This document shows, piece by piece, positions 1 through 8,452 of a DNA stretch of 64,000 nt (the stretch's first letter is position 1; the number at the start of each line of letters is the position of its first letter). This DNA comes from Nostoc sp. FACHB-973. Lineage in GTDB: Bacteria; Cyanobacteriota; Cyanobacteriia; Cyanobacteriales; Nostocaceae. Made by a program: the position numbers and the translations under genes. Below the pieces are notes generated by a model. It saw nothing but the letters and a program-made list of their open reading frames with translations, made no database searches and was not told the origin of the DNA. The stretch spans positions 1 through 64,000 of the forward strand of contig NZ_JACJSJ010000018.1 of the NCBI RefSeq assembly GCF_014698115.1, given 5' to 3'.

Positions 1-3
1 ACT

Positions 4-162
4 ATGTCTAACATTGCAATCTCTAACTTACGTCCTGCTGGTGCTGACTTGTTTCAAGATTCCGAAAACTTTTTACATGAATTGACAGAACAAGAAATCG
101 CGGATGTTTTAGGCGGTGCTAGAGTCATCATTTTATTTACAGCACTTTGCTTCGAGTGGTAA
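4..162 (+). CDS. Double-glycine leader peptide precursor, copy 1
   Basis: A 52-codon gene (ATG to TAA). Seen: an acidic leader of 38 residues ending in LTEQEIADVLGG, then a 14-residue hydrophobic core, ARVIILFTALCFEW. The hydrophobic positions before the GG pair are typical of leaders cut by C39 peptidases. The convergent operon at 812-6612 encodes exactly such a peptidase-exporter. The predicted mature product is therefore a very short secreted peptide with one Cys and one Trp, either bacteriocin-like or a signal. The upstream region lies outside the window, so its promoter cannot be judged. The core is much shorter than usual class II bacteriocins. Function is inferred, not shown. Confidence 0.85.
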   Translation: MSNIAISNLRPAGADLFQDSENFLHELTEQEIADVLGGARVIILFTALCFEW

Positions 163-201
163 GTATCTAAGTTCTAAAACTTAGAATTTAGATGAAAATC
201 C

Positions 202-228
202 CAGCCTAATGTAATCAAACTTGGGCTG
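202..228 (+). terminator. Imperfect hairpin after peptide copy 1
   Basis: CAGCCTAA and TTGGGCTG arms pair with one T-G wobble. It is the degenerate counterpart of the perfect terminator behind copy 2 and has no T-run, so read-through into copy 2 is likely. Confidence 0.45.
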
Positions 229-287
229 AACAACAAATAGCAATTCTCCAATCAACTCAAATCAATTTACTTAGGAGTAAACCTACT

Positions 288-446
288 ATGTCTAACATTG
301 CAATCTCTAACTTACGTCCTGCTGGTGCTGACTTGTTTCAAGATTCCGAAAACTTTTTACATGAATTGACAGAACAAGAAATCGCGGATGTTTTAGGTGG
401 TGCTAGAGTCATCATTTTATTTACAGCACTTTGCTTCGAGTGGTAG
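288..446 (+). CDS. Double-glycine leader peptide precursor, copy 2
   Basis: Second copy of the 52-residue precursor, identical in protein sequence to the gene at 4-162. Within the coding region I see only one silent change (GGC to GGT in the GG motif) and a TAG stop in place of TAA. The start is supported by a TTAGGAG ribosome site at 271-277, eleven to twelve bases before the ATG. The leader ends in VLGG and the predicted core is ARVIILFTALCFEW. The spacing of 284 bases between starts shows a tandem duplication. A perfect terminator hairpin follows at 502-532. It probably shares a transcript with copy 1. Export by the C39 ABC transporter at 3257-5986 is inferred from proximity and leader type. 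Confidence 0.88.
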   Translation: MSNIAISNLRPAGADLFQDSENFLHELTEQEIADVLGGARVIILFTALCFEW

Positions 447-501
447 TAAATACTTGTAAAAAGTATCTAACTTTTCAAACTTAGAAGTTAGATGAAAATC
501 C

Positions 502-532
502 CAGCCCAAGGCAATCAAGCTTGGGCTGTTTT
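502..532 (+). terminator. Rho-independent terminator of the peptide genes
   Basis: Perfect 9-bp stem (CAGCCCAAG / CTTGGGCTG) with a 9-base loop, followed directly by TTTT. It ends the transcript of the duplicated peptide genes. Confidence 0.7.
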
Positions 533-579
533 GCGTTATTGATATAGTGGTTGCCAACTAGATGAGGCACAGAAATTTT

Positions 580-605
580 TAGGGGCGCATAGCTATGCGC
601 CCCTA
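580..605. repeat. 26-bp perfect palindrome (GTAGGGGC family)
   Basis: Both halves are exact complements (TAGGGGCGCATAG and CTATGCGCCCCTA). It belongs to a family of 22-29 bp palindromes that recurs in gaps throughout the window. Confidence 0.8.
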
Positions 606-811
606 TTTGTACCTGACGAAAGCGAGAAATGCTATAACTCAATACGCTTGAAGGGTTATTGGTGTAGATAATTGGTCTTTGAAGACGCGATAAATCGCGT
701 ATCTACATGAGGGTTTTGGGGTTATATCAACTGTATTGTCTAAAAAAGTAGGGTGGGAATTTTAATCCCCACCCTACAAGGTCAAAAGATGAACTACTTG
801 GTGTAGTCTAT

Positions 812-1549
812 TTAATTCAAAACTTTTGTAATTTCAACTTGAGCAACTTGTGGTTTTAGCCATTGCTCAAACAAATCTATGCCAATTTTATGGCGCAGTA
901 CATTATCCAATTGGGGTTGAATAATTTCTTCAACTAAAATCAGATGTATTCCTTTAGAAGTTACTATTGGTTTGAGAAGCTGTGGTGGCTTAGCAGCAAA
1001 AACAGCGGCAGAAATCTCTGGCTTTAAGTCTTTGCGGTACACTATCCCCCGATATCCGCTTTTTCGGCGTAATTCTTTATCCTGGATGTATTTGTGAGCA
1101 ACATCATAAAAACTGATCTCGCCTTCCTGAATGGCATAGAAAAGTTCTATTGCCAAGTCTTCATCATCTAGGACAACTTCATACATTACCACACCAACAT
1201 AATCGAGTTGATTTTCAAAAAAGTAAGGTTCAATTTTATCTAAAAATAGATGAGTTATTAACTTAGTAGAAAGAAGCCTGTTGTAGACAACTATTTCAAA
1301 ACCATCTAAAGACAAACCATGTTTTTCTAGCCACGCCCAGGTATCCTCAGCACTTTCTAGTTGATACATTAATCTGAATTTATCTGCTGCTTGCTGAAGT
1401 TCTTGACTTTCTACTGTGATGCCTACTGTAGCTGCTGCATTTTCAATAACTTTGCGATTAATAATCTCTTCAATTATCTCAGGAATTTTACAAGATAACT
1501 TGATTTGATTAAGAATATCTTCGTTGGTAATAGTGATAGATTCTGACAT
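812..1549 (-). CDS. Parvulin-like (SurA/PpiC type) peptidylprolyl isomerase of the peptide export operon
   Basis: About 245 residues. The N-terminal half is helical and SurA/trigger-factor-like. The C-terminal half contains a parvulin-like stretch, with a conserved-looking GYRGIVYRKDLKPEISAAVF segment and then KPIVTSKGIHLILVEE, the usual end of the rotamase fold. An upstream TTG would add five residues (MKKNI), but the ATG at 1549 gives MSESITIT and has GAAG upstream, so I prefer it. It is last in the operon HTH, ABC exporter, HlyD, isomerase. No signal peptide is visible, so it probably acts in the cytoplasm or as an exporter-associated foldase or escort for the leader peptide. Isomerase activity is uncertain because the domain is divergent. 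Confidence 0.8.
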   Translation of the reverse strand: MSESITITNEDILNQIKLSCKIPEIIEEIINRKVIENAAATVGITVESQELQQAADKFRLMYQLESAEDTWAWLEKHGLSLDGFEIVVYNRLLSTKLITHLFLDKIEPYFFENQLDYVGVVMYEVVLDDEDLAIELFYAIQEGEISFYDVAHKYIQDKELRRKSGYRGIVYRKDLKPEISAAVFAAKPPQLLKPIVTSKGIHLILVEEIIQPQLDNVLRHKIGIDLFEQWLKPQVAQVEITKVLN

Positions 1550-1655
1550 AATGTTTTTCTTCAAATTAGGTAAACAAATTGAAAGTGCAATAATCGCTTT
1601 TTTGTGTCCTGAAAGCTGAGGACAATGGATAATGAGGTTAATTACTCTGAAATAT

Positions 1656-3182
1656 TTACAATTTCACACCTCCCTGCTGCAATTTCTTAAAGGGATCGAG
1701 TAGAAAATCAATAATTCGCCGCTGGCGTATAATCACTTCAGCTGTTGCTGTATCCCCAGGACGTAAGGGAATACATTTATTTGCTGAGGGAATACAATTC
1801 TGTTTTAGGGAAATATCTAAGTTATAAGCTGCCACTTTTCCATTAGGTGTATCTATCTCTGTGGTAGTAGGAGAAATTTTAATTAACTCACCTGATACAA
1901 TTCCATAATCTTGAAATGGATAAGCATCTAATTTAATTTTTACTGGCAGTCCTGTCCGCAAAGAACCACTTTCTGTGGTTGCCATTTGTGCCCGAATGAT
2001 TAGAGGCGAATTTAGCGATGCAATTTCGGCTACCATTGTCCCCGGTTGCACAACGGAACCAGCTTTTTCAATCGGTAGATGAAATAGTGTTCCACTAGTG
2101 GTAGCTCTGATTTCTCGTTGCCCTAACTGAAATCTTAATGATAGAATTTGTCTTTTATTTTGAGCAATTTCTGATTGTAATGAAGTAATGTCAGTCTCCA
2201 AGCTTTTCTGTTGTTCGGCAATTTTTAGCACGGCTAGCTGACCAGAACGAGTCAAAGTTTCATAACTTCTTTCTTGTTCTTTTAGCCGTAATCTAGCCTG
2301 TTCTATATCCGCATTAGTTTGGCGAATACTCCGTTCGTAACTACTCTTTTGTTCTGCCAAAGTTAATTTAGCTTGTTCAATATCTGACTTACTCTGTTCA
2401 TATAGTTTTTGTTTTTCTTTAGCTATATCTTCCTTTTCAACAACATTAATTTCTGGAACGACTCCTTCTTGTTTTAACTTGCTATAGCGTTCAACTTCCC
2501 GCTGAGTACTTATCAAACTACTCTCGACTATCTTACTACTAGTCCGACTATGTTCAAGAGTTTTCTGTGCTTGATTAACTTGAGCTAATTTTTCTTCTTT
2601 TTGTAATTCATAGGCATTCCTCAAAGCATCCAAATTCTGGCGTGCTTGATCGATTTGGGTTTGCTTTTCTAATTGTTGGGATTGATTTTGTTGCTGTTGA
2701 GTTGCTAAAGATACAAATATTTGATTTTTAGATGCATTTAACTGAGCAAGTCGATTTAATTGTCCCTCTAATTTATCCTGTGCCTGCTGCAAGTCTGCTT
2801 TGACAAGTTCGGATTCTAATACCAATAAAGTCTGTCCAGCCCTTACTGTATCACCTTCTTTGACTCGAATTTGGGCAACAGTTCCCGCCACAGCAGCATC
2901 GAGCTTAATTGTTTTTTCTTTAGGCTCAGTTCGCCCTCTTGCTGTACCAGTTTCATCAACTTTAGATAGCATTGCCCAAGGTAAAACTATAGACACAAAT
3001 ATCACTAAAAAATACAGTAATCCTCTTGTCCAAACCTGGGGAAAGCTATCAAGTGATTCCTTGGTAATTTCAGACCAATCATCAGTTGATTTGGCTGATA
3101 TTTCTGAAGGTAACATTTCCTGCTGAAATATTTCTTCTGGTACTGAGTTAGTCACTCGTCCATTCAATATAGTATCTGGCAT
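1656..3182 (-). CDS. HlyD-family membrane-fusion protein of the peptide exporter
   Basis: 508 residues. Layout: a cytoplasmic N-terminus of about 50 residues; one membrane helix near 55-72 (GLLYFLVIFVSIVLPWAML); a lipoyl-like half (VAGTVAQIRVKEGDTVRAGQTLLVLES, about 93-120); a long Q/K/E-rich coiled coil (about 130-345); then the second lipoyl half and a beta-barrel region (GTLFHLPIEKAGSVVQPGTMVAEIA, onward). This is the classic adaptor linking an inner-membrane ABC exporter to an outer-membrane channel. It lies 74 bases downstream of the C39 ABC exporter and is surely its partner. No TolC-like gene is in the window, so the outer-membrane component must be encoded elsewhere. Confidence 0.95.
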   Translation of the reverse strand: MPDTILNGRVTNSVPEEIFQQEMLPSEISAKSTDDWSEITKESLDSFPQVWTRGLLYFLVIFVSIVLPWAMLSKVDETGTARGRTEPKEKTIKLDAAVAGTVAQIRVKEGDTVRAGQTLLVLESELVKADLQQAQDKLEGQLNRLAQLNASKNQIFVSLATQQQQNQSQQLEKQTQIDQARQNLDALRNAYELQKEEKLAQVNQAQKTLEHSRTSSKIVESSLISTQREVERYSKLKQEGVVPEINVVEKEDIAKEKQKLYEQSKSDIEQAKLTLAEQKSSYERSIRQTNADIEQARLRLKEQERSYETLTRSGQLAVLKIAEQQKSLETDITSLQSEIAQNKRQILSLRFQLGQREIRATTSGTLFHLPIEKAGSVVQPGTMVAEIASLNSPLIIRAQMATTESGSLRTGLPVKIKLDAYPFQDYGIVSGELIKISPTTTEIDTPNGKVAAYNLDISLKQNCIPSANKCIPLRPGDTATAEVIIRQRRIIDFLLDPFKKLQQGGVKL

Positions 3183-3256
3183 AATTATTCGTGATACAGA
3201 TTTTTAAAGGTGGATAATTTATTAACCAGTAATTATGACTTTTCTAATTTCATAGT

Positions 3257-5986
3257 TTACGCTGCCACCTGTAATTGCTGTTGATTAAGATAGAAATAAT
3301 GTCCCCGTTTCGCCATCAATTCTTCATGATTTCCACTCTCAATTAACACACCTCTATCTAGTACCAATATCAAATCCGCATTTCGGATCGTTGAAAGACG
3401 ATGGGCAATTACTAATGTGGTTCTTCCCCTAAGAATTGTGTTGAAGTTCTGCTGGATAATTCTCTCTGATTCCGTATCTAGATGGGAAGTTGCTTCATCT
3501 AAAACCAATAACTCAGGATTACCTAATAAAGCCCTGGCGATCGCTATTCTCTGTCTTTGTCCGCCAGATAACAATCCCCCGCCTTCACCAATTTGGGTTT
3601 CATACCCCATTGGTAACTTTTTAATAAATTCATCAGCACCCGCTAATTTTGCTGCCTGCATCACTTCTTCTAAAGCTGCCCCAGGATGCCCTAAGCTAAT
3701 ATTGTCTCGAATTGTGCCGCCGAATAAAAAGGTATCTTGATCGACTACCCCAACTTGTTGGCGTAAGGAACTCAAGGAAATGCTGGTAATATCTTGTCCA
3801 TCAATCAAAATTTTGCCATCTGTGGGAGGATACAATCCTAAAACTAATTTAGAAATGGTAGTTTTTCCAGAACCACTACGCCCCACCAGTGCCACCATTT
3901 GCCCCGGTTTTACTTCAAAGCTGAGATTCTCTAAAATATTCATCTCGCTTTCTGGGTGATAGCGAAAGGTCACTTTTTCAAAGCGAATATTTCCTTGAAG
4001 TCTGGGTAAATTTTGCCGTGGCTGGTGATGTAAATCTTCTTCTGGTTCTGCATCTAATACATCATTAATACGTTCTATAGCAATGACGACTTCTTGAAAC
4101 TGGTTCCACAATACAGTTAAGCGTTGAAAGGGCGTAATAATATTACCCAATAGCATATTAAATGCTACTAGTTGTCCAATGGTTAATTGGTCGTGAATAA
4201 CTTGGTAAGCCCCAAACCACAGCAAAGCAGTAGTCATCAGCGCTTGAATTGTGTTACTGAAAATTTGCAGCCGATTGCTAATAACTTGTCCAGCAAAATT
4301 AGTTTTTACTTCTTTATTTAATAACTCTTCCCAATGCCAACGTACTGTTTGTTCTACCGCCGTAGCTTTCACTGTCCGCACACCAGTTAGGGCTTCAATT
4401 AAGTAACTACCTTCTTTGGCGGTACCATTAAATATTTCTCTGGAAATTTTTTGTAAAAAAGGTGTGGCAATCAATGCTAGTAAGGCAAAAGGCGGAATTA
4501 TTAACAATGCCAGCAACGCCATTTTCCAGCTATACCAAAACATTAATCCGACATAGATAAAGACGGTGAGTAAATCTAAGAGGATTGATAATGCTTCACC
4601 AGAAAGAAAGCGTTGAATTTTACGGTTTTCTTGGACGCGAGAGATAATATCGCCGACGTAACGGGACTCGAAGAAATTCAAGGGTAGTCGTAGGGTATGG
4701 CGAATAAACCCTACAATTAGTGCCAAGTCTATGCGATTGGCTGTGTGGTCTAGGAGATATTGGCGCAACCCTGTCATGGCTACCCGGAACAGGTTAAACA
4801 TTAGCAACCCTATGCCTACGGCTGTTAAGGTGAGTTCCGATCGCTGCACCACTACCCGATCTAAAATTAACTGGGTGAATAAGGGCGTTACAAGTCCAAA
4901 TATCTGGATAAATACCGAAGCAATAAACACCTCCACCATCACTAAAGCGTGAGGCCTCATCAACTCAAAGAACTGCCAAAAGGGTGTAGAACTGTCTTGA
5001 GTCTCTTTCAACATCGCTGTCGGTTGCAGCAGTAATGTGTAACCAGTCCAATTAGCTTTAAATTCAGCGTGGCTGAGGGTGCGTTGACCGATCGCGGGAT
5101 CGGCTACAATTACCTGTTTAGGGGTAACTTCGTAGACAACGATGTAATGGTTGCCTTCCCAATGCACAATGGCAGGTAAGCTTTGCTTCGCTAATTGCTG
5201 AAGTCCAGCTTTTACAGGTCTTGTGGCAAAGCCAAGACTTTCCGCTGCTACTAATAATCCCCGCAAAGATGCACCATTACGGTCTACGTTGGCAATATCT
5301 CGTAAGCGATTGACGCTAAAGCGTTTTCCCCAATAGCGAGACACCATCACCAAACAAGCTGCACCACAGTCGGATGCACTCTGTTGGGCAAAAAACGGAT
5401 AACGCCGCGTCACTCGTTGCCATAAATGCCCTACTTGCTGAGTGGGATTAGGAAAATAAGCTTTGCTAATCTTCTTCCCGTGGGGTAAATCGGCTGGCTG
5501 TGACGAAATGTCTGTTTCATAATCCGTATTTGACTCAACTGCGTCCACAGCAGAGTTAGCTGATTCCTCCTGTTGGGGTGTGAGGGATAGTGCCCTAGCC
5601 CACAAATTTTCCCGAATTTGAGGATATTTAGCCATCAATGACGACAACACCCCACTGGGAATAAAGCATAGTTGCAGATTTACCGAAGCCCTGGCTGTGT
5701 AGGGCGGAAATTTTGCATCTGGGAACAAGGTACATTCCCCAAATGAGTCTCCAGTTTCTAAAGTAGCGATTAATTCATCGGCACTATCGAGCAATCTTAC
5801 CTTGCCAGCGATCGCAATATATATACCTGCTTCGGCTTCTGTTGCTTGCCAAAATTTACCGACTTTGGGGTTACTTTCTTTAAATTCTCGAAGATATTGT
5901 TGATATTCCTCTGTTGGAATAGAATACCCCAGGATATTGTTAAGCTGTTGTAGAGAAACCAACTGATTCGCTAGATGGTGTACCAT
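3257..5986 (-). CDS. cNMP-domain / C39-peptidase ABC exporter (leader-cleaving)
   Basis: 909 residues with three fused parts. Residues 1-135 form a cyclic-nucleotide-binding fold with a phosphate-binding-cassette-like run (GDSFGE at 79-84, TARAS near 97-101). Residues about 195-325 are a C39 peptidase with Cys207 (SDCGAAC), His280 (EGNHYIVVY) and Asp296 (ADP). Then comes a six-helix transporter domain and an ATPase: Walker A GRSGSGKTT (702-710), LSGGQRQ (805-811), Walker B LLVLDEATS with the Glu near 831, and the H-loop His near 862. All catalytic residues are present. It would cut double-glycine leaders and export the core peptide. HetC of Anabaena has a comparable domain set. The cNMP-like domain suggests gating by a nucleotide. 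It sits 32 bases after the HTH gene. Confidence 0.95.
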   Translation of the reverse strand: MVHHLANQLVSLQQLNNILGYSIPTEEYQQYLREFKESNPKVGKFWQATEAEAGIYIAIAGKVRLLDSADELIATLETGDSFGECTLFPDAKFPPYTARASVNLQLCFIPSGVLSSLMAKYPQIRENLWARALSLTPQQEESANSAVDAVESNTDYETDISSQPADLPHGKKISKAYFPNPTQQVGHLWQRVTRRYPFFAQQSASDCGAACLVMVSRYWGKRFSVNRLRDIANVDRNGASLRGLLVAAESLGFATRPVKAGLQQLAKQSLPAIVHWEGNHYIVVYEVTPKQVIVADPAIGQRTLSHAEFKANWTGYTLLLQPTAMLKETQDSSTPFWQFFELMRPHALVMVEVFIASVFIQIFGLVTPLFTQLILDRVVVQRSELTLTAVGIGLLMFNLFRVAMTGLRQYLLDHTANRIDLALIVGFIRHTLRLPLNFFESRYVGDIISRVQENRKIQRFLSGEALSILLDLLTVFIYVGLMFWYSWKMALLALLIIPPFALLALIATPFLQKISREIFNGTAKEGSYLIEALTGVRTVKATAVEQTVRWHWEELLNKEVKTNFAGQVISNRLQIFSNTIQALMTTALLWFGAYQVIHDQLTIGQLVAFNMLLGNIITPFQRLTVLWNQFQEVVIAIERINDVLDAEPEEDLHHQPRQNLPRLQGNIRFEKVTFRYHPESEMNILENLSFEVKPGQMVALVGRSGSGKTTISKLVLGLYPPTDGKILIDGQDITSISLSSLRQQVGVVDQDTFLFGGTIRDNISLGHPGAALEEVMQAAKLAGADEFIKKLPMGYETQIGEGGGLLSGGQRQRIAIARALLGNPELLVLDEATSHLDTESERIIQQNFNTILRGRTTLVIAHRLSTIRNADLILVLDRGVLIESGNHEELMAKRGHYFYLNQQQLQVAA

Positions 5987-6018
5987 GAATCTCTAAATCT
6001 TTTGCTAATTTTGTGAAT

Positions 6019-6612
6019 TTAAAAGTTAATAGTTAAAAGTTCGGAATTTTCCCGGATATTTGCCGATTTGAGGTCACTAATCAAGATTTTGGAACTCGTA
6101 GCCTGTTCGATGTTATTTGCTTGAGGATTGTTAGCTTTTGGTCGTGTGGATAATCCCATCTGTTTGAGTAGTCGCTTGAGATGGCGATCGCTTACTTCAA
6201 TCCCAAATTCTTTTGCCAAATGTTTCCCTAACCAGTTTGCTGTCCACCGCCGAAAAGAATAGCCATGATCGCGGGGACTACTATTAATCAACTCTTTCAA
6301 ACGTTCTAAATACTCGTCATTGACTGCCTTCGGGCGACCAATGGGGCAATCTTGCCATTGATGCGCCATCCCCGTCCGGGCTATGTGCGTCCAATGCCTT
6401 GCTGTTGCTGGACAACATCCCAAAATTTGACAAATCTGGGTTTGAGTTTTTCCCTCATCTGCCAACAACATGATTTCAATGCGCTGTCGGTAAGACTCTG
6501 GTAAACTTTTCTGTAAATTTACTAGCAGTAATTTACGCTGAAATGATGTTAAATACTTACTAGTAGTCCCATTTGTATATTTTGTTGGAATTTTCGTTTC
6601 ACAGTCAGACAT
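6019..6612 (-). CDS. HTH protein derived from an IS630-type transposase, first gene of export operon
   Basis: About 197 residues from the ATG at 6612; an in-frame TTG at 6645 would give 208. It has a helix-turn-helix near the middle (DEGKTQTQICQILGCCPATARHW), a GRPKAV linker, and a second winged-helix-like part (RRWTANWLGKHLAKEFGIEVSDRHLKRLLKQMG). This is the N-terminal DNA-binding half of IS630/Tc1-type transposases. The DDE nuclease half is absent and no stop or frameshift interrupts it, so it looks like a domesticated regulator rather than a broken transposon. It stands 32 bases before the exporter and probably controls the operon. The low-complexity tail (about 178-197) is of unknown use. 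Confidence 0.75.
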   Translation of the reverse strand: MSDCETKIPTKYTNGTTSKYLTSFQRKLLLVNLQKSLPESYRQRIEIMLLADEGKTQTQICQILGCCPATARHWTHIARTGMAHQWQDCPIGRPKAVNDEYLERLKELINSSPRDHGYSFRRWTANWLGKHLAKEFGIEVSDRHLKRLLKQMGLSTRPKANNPQANNIEQATSSKILISDLKSANIRENSELLTINF

Positions 6613-7085
6613 ATACGTACAATCACTTAATCTAAAGACACGCAAACATCTTATAATTGATGCAAAATTTAGCAGATATCTCTAAAATCAGTAGAAATAA
6701 CTAGAGATATTGCAAAAACTAGTTTTACCTTGTATCTGTATTAATTATCACTTTTAGCTTTTCATTTTATGCAAAAAAGAAAATTTTCAGTAAGTGATAT
6801 TTATTACAGCAGCTTTTAGATGTTGCTTTTTGAGGTATAGGTTAAGCTACAAATCGTATTTATATAAATTCCGAAAATAGTGGCTCGATCTTAATAAACT
6901 TTTTGTAAAGATAAATGAATTTCTGGTGAACAGAGAAAAAAGGAGTTGTGGCGGGATCGCTGTCACTACGGATGAAAATTTCTTTGAGAGCGGTTTTCAA
7001 TTCCATAGACCACACGCATTAGGGCACAATTATTGCGCCCCAACAATGAACTGTATTCTGTGGATGTGAGAATTGCTGTAACGGG
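6613..7085. other. Gap upstream of export operon
   Basis: AT-rich, no gene seen. Being the only sizeable gap before the HTH gene, it should hold the promoter of the minus-strand export operon, but no clear -10/-35 pair stood out. The part near 6940-7080 lies downstream of the kinase gene. Confidence 0.4.
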
Positions 7086-8249
7086 TTAAACTTCCAGTAA
7101 AGGCAGGGTGACGGTGAAGGTTGTACCGACTCCAACTTGACTATTGACTACAATCTCGCCTCCGTGTGCCTCGACACACTTTTTGGCGATCGCTAGTCCC
7201 AAGCCGGTACCAGGAATGTTTCCCACGTTGTCTGCACGCCGGAAAGGCTCAAACAGTCGCTTTTGGTTTTCTTCAGGAATGCCAATTCCCCAATCTTGAA
7301 CTCGGAAAATTACCGCTTCTTCCTGGCCAATTAGTTCAAAGCGCACTATCCCGCCTGGTAATGAATACTTAATAGCATTGCTAAGTAAATTGCCCAAAAT
7401 GTGCCGTAGCAGGCTTTCATCCCATAGTGCCTCGCCTAATTGCCCAAAACTGGCGAACATCAAACTTAAATGCTTGTCATTAGCAGTTAATTGAGCTTCA
7501 TTGACCAGTTGACGGCAAAAAGCTTCTAAGTCTAAACAGACGAGTTCACACCGCAGTCTACCAGAATCAGCTTTACCGATGAATGTAACTTCATCCAATA
7601 GCTGCGCCATATTTTTGATCGCTAAGCGAATCATTTGCAAATGATTGAATTTTTTCTCTTTGGTCAATTTTTCATCGTGATTTTGTAGCAATCCAGCAGC
7701 CAAGAGAATAGTATTTAGGGGATTGCGGATGTCATGGGAGAGCATCGACACAAATTCAGATTTGAACTGATTGAGTTCTTTAGCTTTCACCAGTTCAGCA
7801 GTTCGTTCTTCAACCCGAGTTTGTAACGTTTGATTGACCGTGCGTAATGATTCTAAAACCTGCTTGCGCTCGATCGCATAACGTAGCGATCGCACCAACA
7901 CATCTACATTTACCTGTCGCTTAACTAAATAATCTTGTGCCCCTTGACGTACTGCCTCAATTGCTAGTTCTTCATCATTCGTATTTGTGAGTACAACAAT
8001 TGGTGTACTTGGCGCTTGACCAATCAGAGGAGGCAAAGATGATAATCCTTCGCTATCAGGTAGAGTTAAATCTAACAAAATAACATCATAATCACACTGA
8101 CTTAGTTCCTGGAGTGCTTCCTCCAATCGCTTCACATGAACCAAAGTAAAGTCTTGCGACTGGGCTTGCATGAGAAACTCTTGTAACAACCTAGCAGAAG
8201 CGAGGTTATCCTCAATTAACAAGATTTTTACTGAGTAGCTCACAACCAT
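7086..8249 (-). CDS. Hybrid response regulator / sensor histidine kinase
   Basis: 387 residues. The N-terminal receiver (about 6-125) has phospho-acceptor Asp60 (DVILLD) and Lys110. A linker coiled coil (EERTAELVKAKELNQ) leads to HisKA with His172 (SHDIRNPLN), followed by HATPase_c with N (NLLSNAIKYS), G1 (DWGIGIPEEN) and G2 (GTGLGLAIAKK) boxes. With no membrane segment or sensory domain, its input is phosphotransfer to the receiver. It is transcribed in the same direction as the phytochrome and Rcp genes and lies about 200 bases downstream of them, across an STRR array. It could therefore act as a second step in that light pathway, which is inference. Confidence 0.93.
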   Translation of the reverse strand: MVVSYSVKILLIEDNLASARLLQEFLMQAQSQDFTLVHVKRLEEALQELSQCDYDVILLDLTLPDSEGLSSLPPLIGQAPSTPIVVLTNTNDEELAIEAVRQGAQDYLVKRQVNVDVLVRSLRYAIERKQVLESLRTVNQTLQTRVEERTAELVKAKELNQFKSEFVSMLSHDIRNPLNTILLAAGLLQNHDEKLTKEKKFNHLQMIRLAIKNMAQLLDEVTFIGKADSGRLRCELVCLDLEAFCRQLVNEAQLTANDKHLSLMFASFGQLGEALWDESLLRHILGNLLSNAIKYSLPGGIVRFELIGQEEAVIFRVQDWGIGIPEENQKRLFEPFRRADNVGNIPGTGLGLAIAKKCVEAHGGEIVVNSQVGVGTTFTVTLPLLEV

Positions 8250-8302
8250 AATCTTCGGGTTTCACCCCCTATTGCTCCTCTATCTTTAAAATGGGCATTG
8301 AG

Positions 8303-8372
8303 AGTTAGGAGTTAGGAGTTAGGAGTTAGGAGTTAGGAGTTAGGAGTTAGGAGTTAGGAGTTAGGAGTTAGG
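8303..8372. repeat. STRR array, ten copies of the heptamer AGTTAGG
   Basis: Ten uninterrupted 7-base units, followed by a pyrimidine-rich imperfect repeat (TCTCCCTCATC-like) to about 8450. It separates the rcp gene from the hybrid kinase. Heptameric STRRs are known from Nostocales. Confidence 0.95.
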
Positions 8373-8452
8373 AGTAAAATTTTCTCCCCATCTCCCTCAT
8401 CCCCCTCATCTCCCTCATCTCCCCAGTCTCCAATCCCCAGTCCCCAGCCCCT

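Larger units (their letters stand above)
447..811. other. Intergenic gap between peptide genes and export operon
   Basis: No gene seen. It holds the peptide terminator, a 26-bp perfect palindrome at 580-605 (half-site TAGGGGCGCATAG), an ACGCGA-TAAA-TCGCGT hairpin at 685-700, and a 10-bp-stem hairpin at 748-777 (GTAGGGTGGG). The last lies just after the convergent parvulin-like gene and could end either transcript. Confidence 0.6.

Noticed and set aside
4..446. Lanthipeptide or nitrile-hydratase-leader type precursors
   Set aside because: The core has only one Cys and no modification enzyme gene is nearby; the leader is a plain double-glycine type.
8303..8372. Possible CRISPR or iteron array
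   Set aside because: Units are seven bases, back to back without spacers, and no cas or replication genes are near. It is an STRR.
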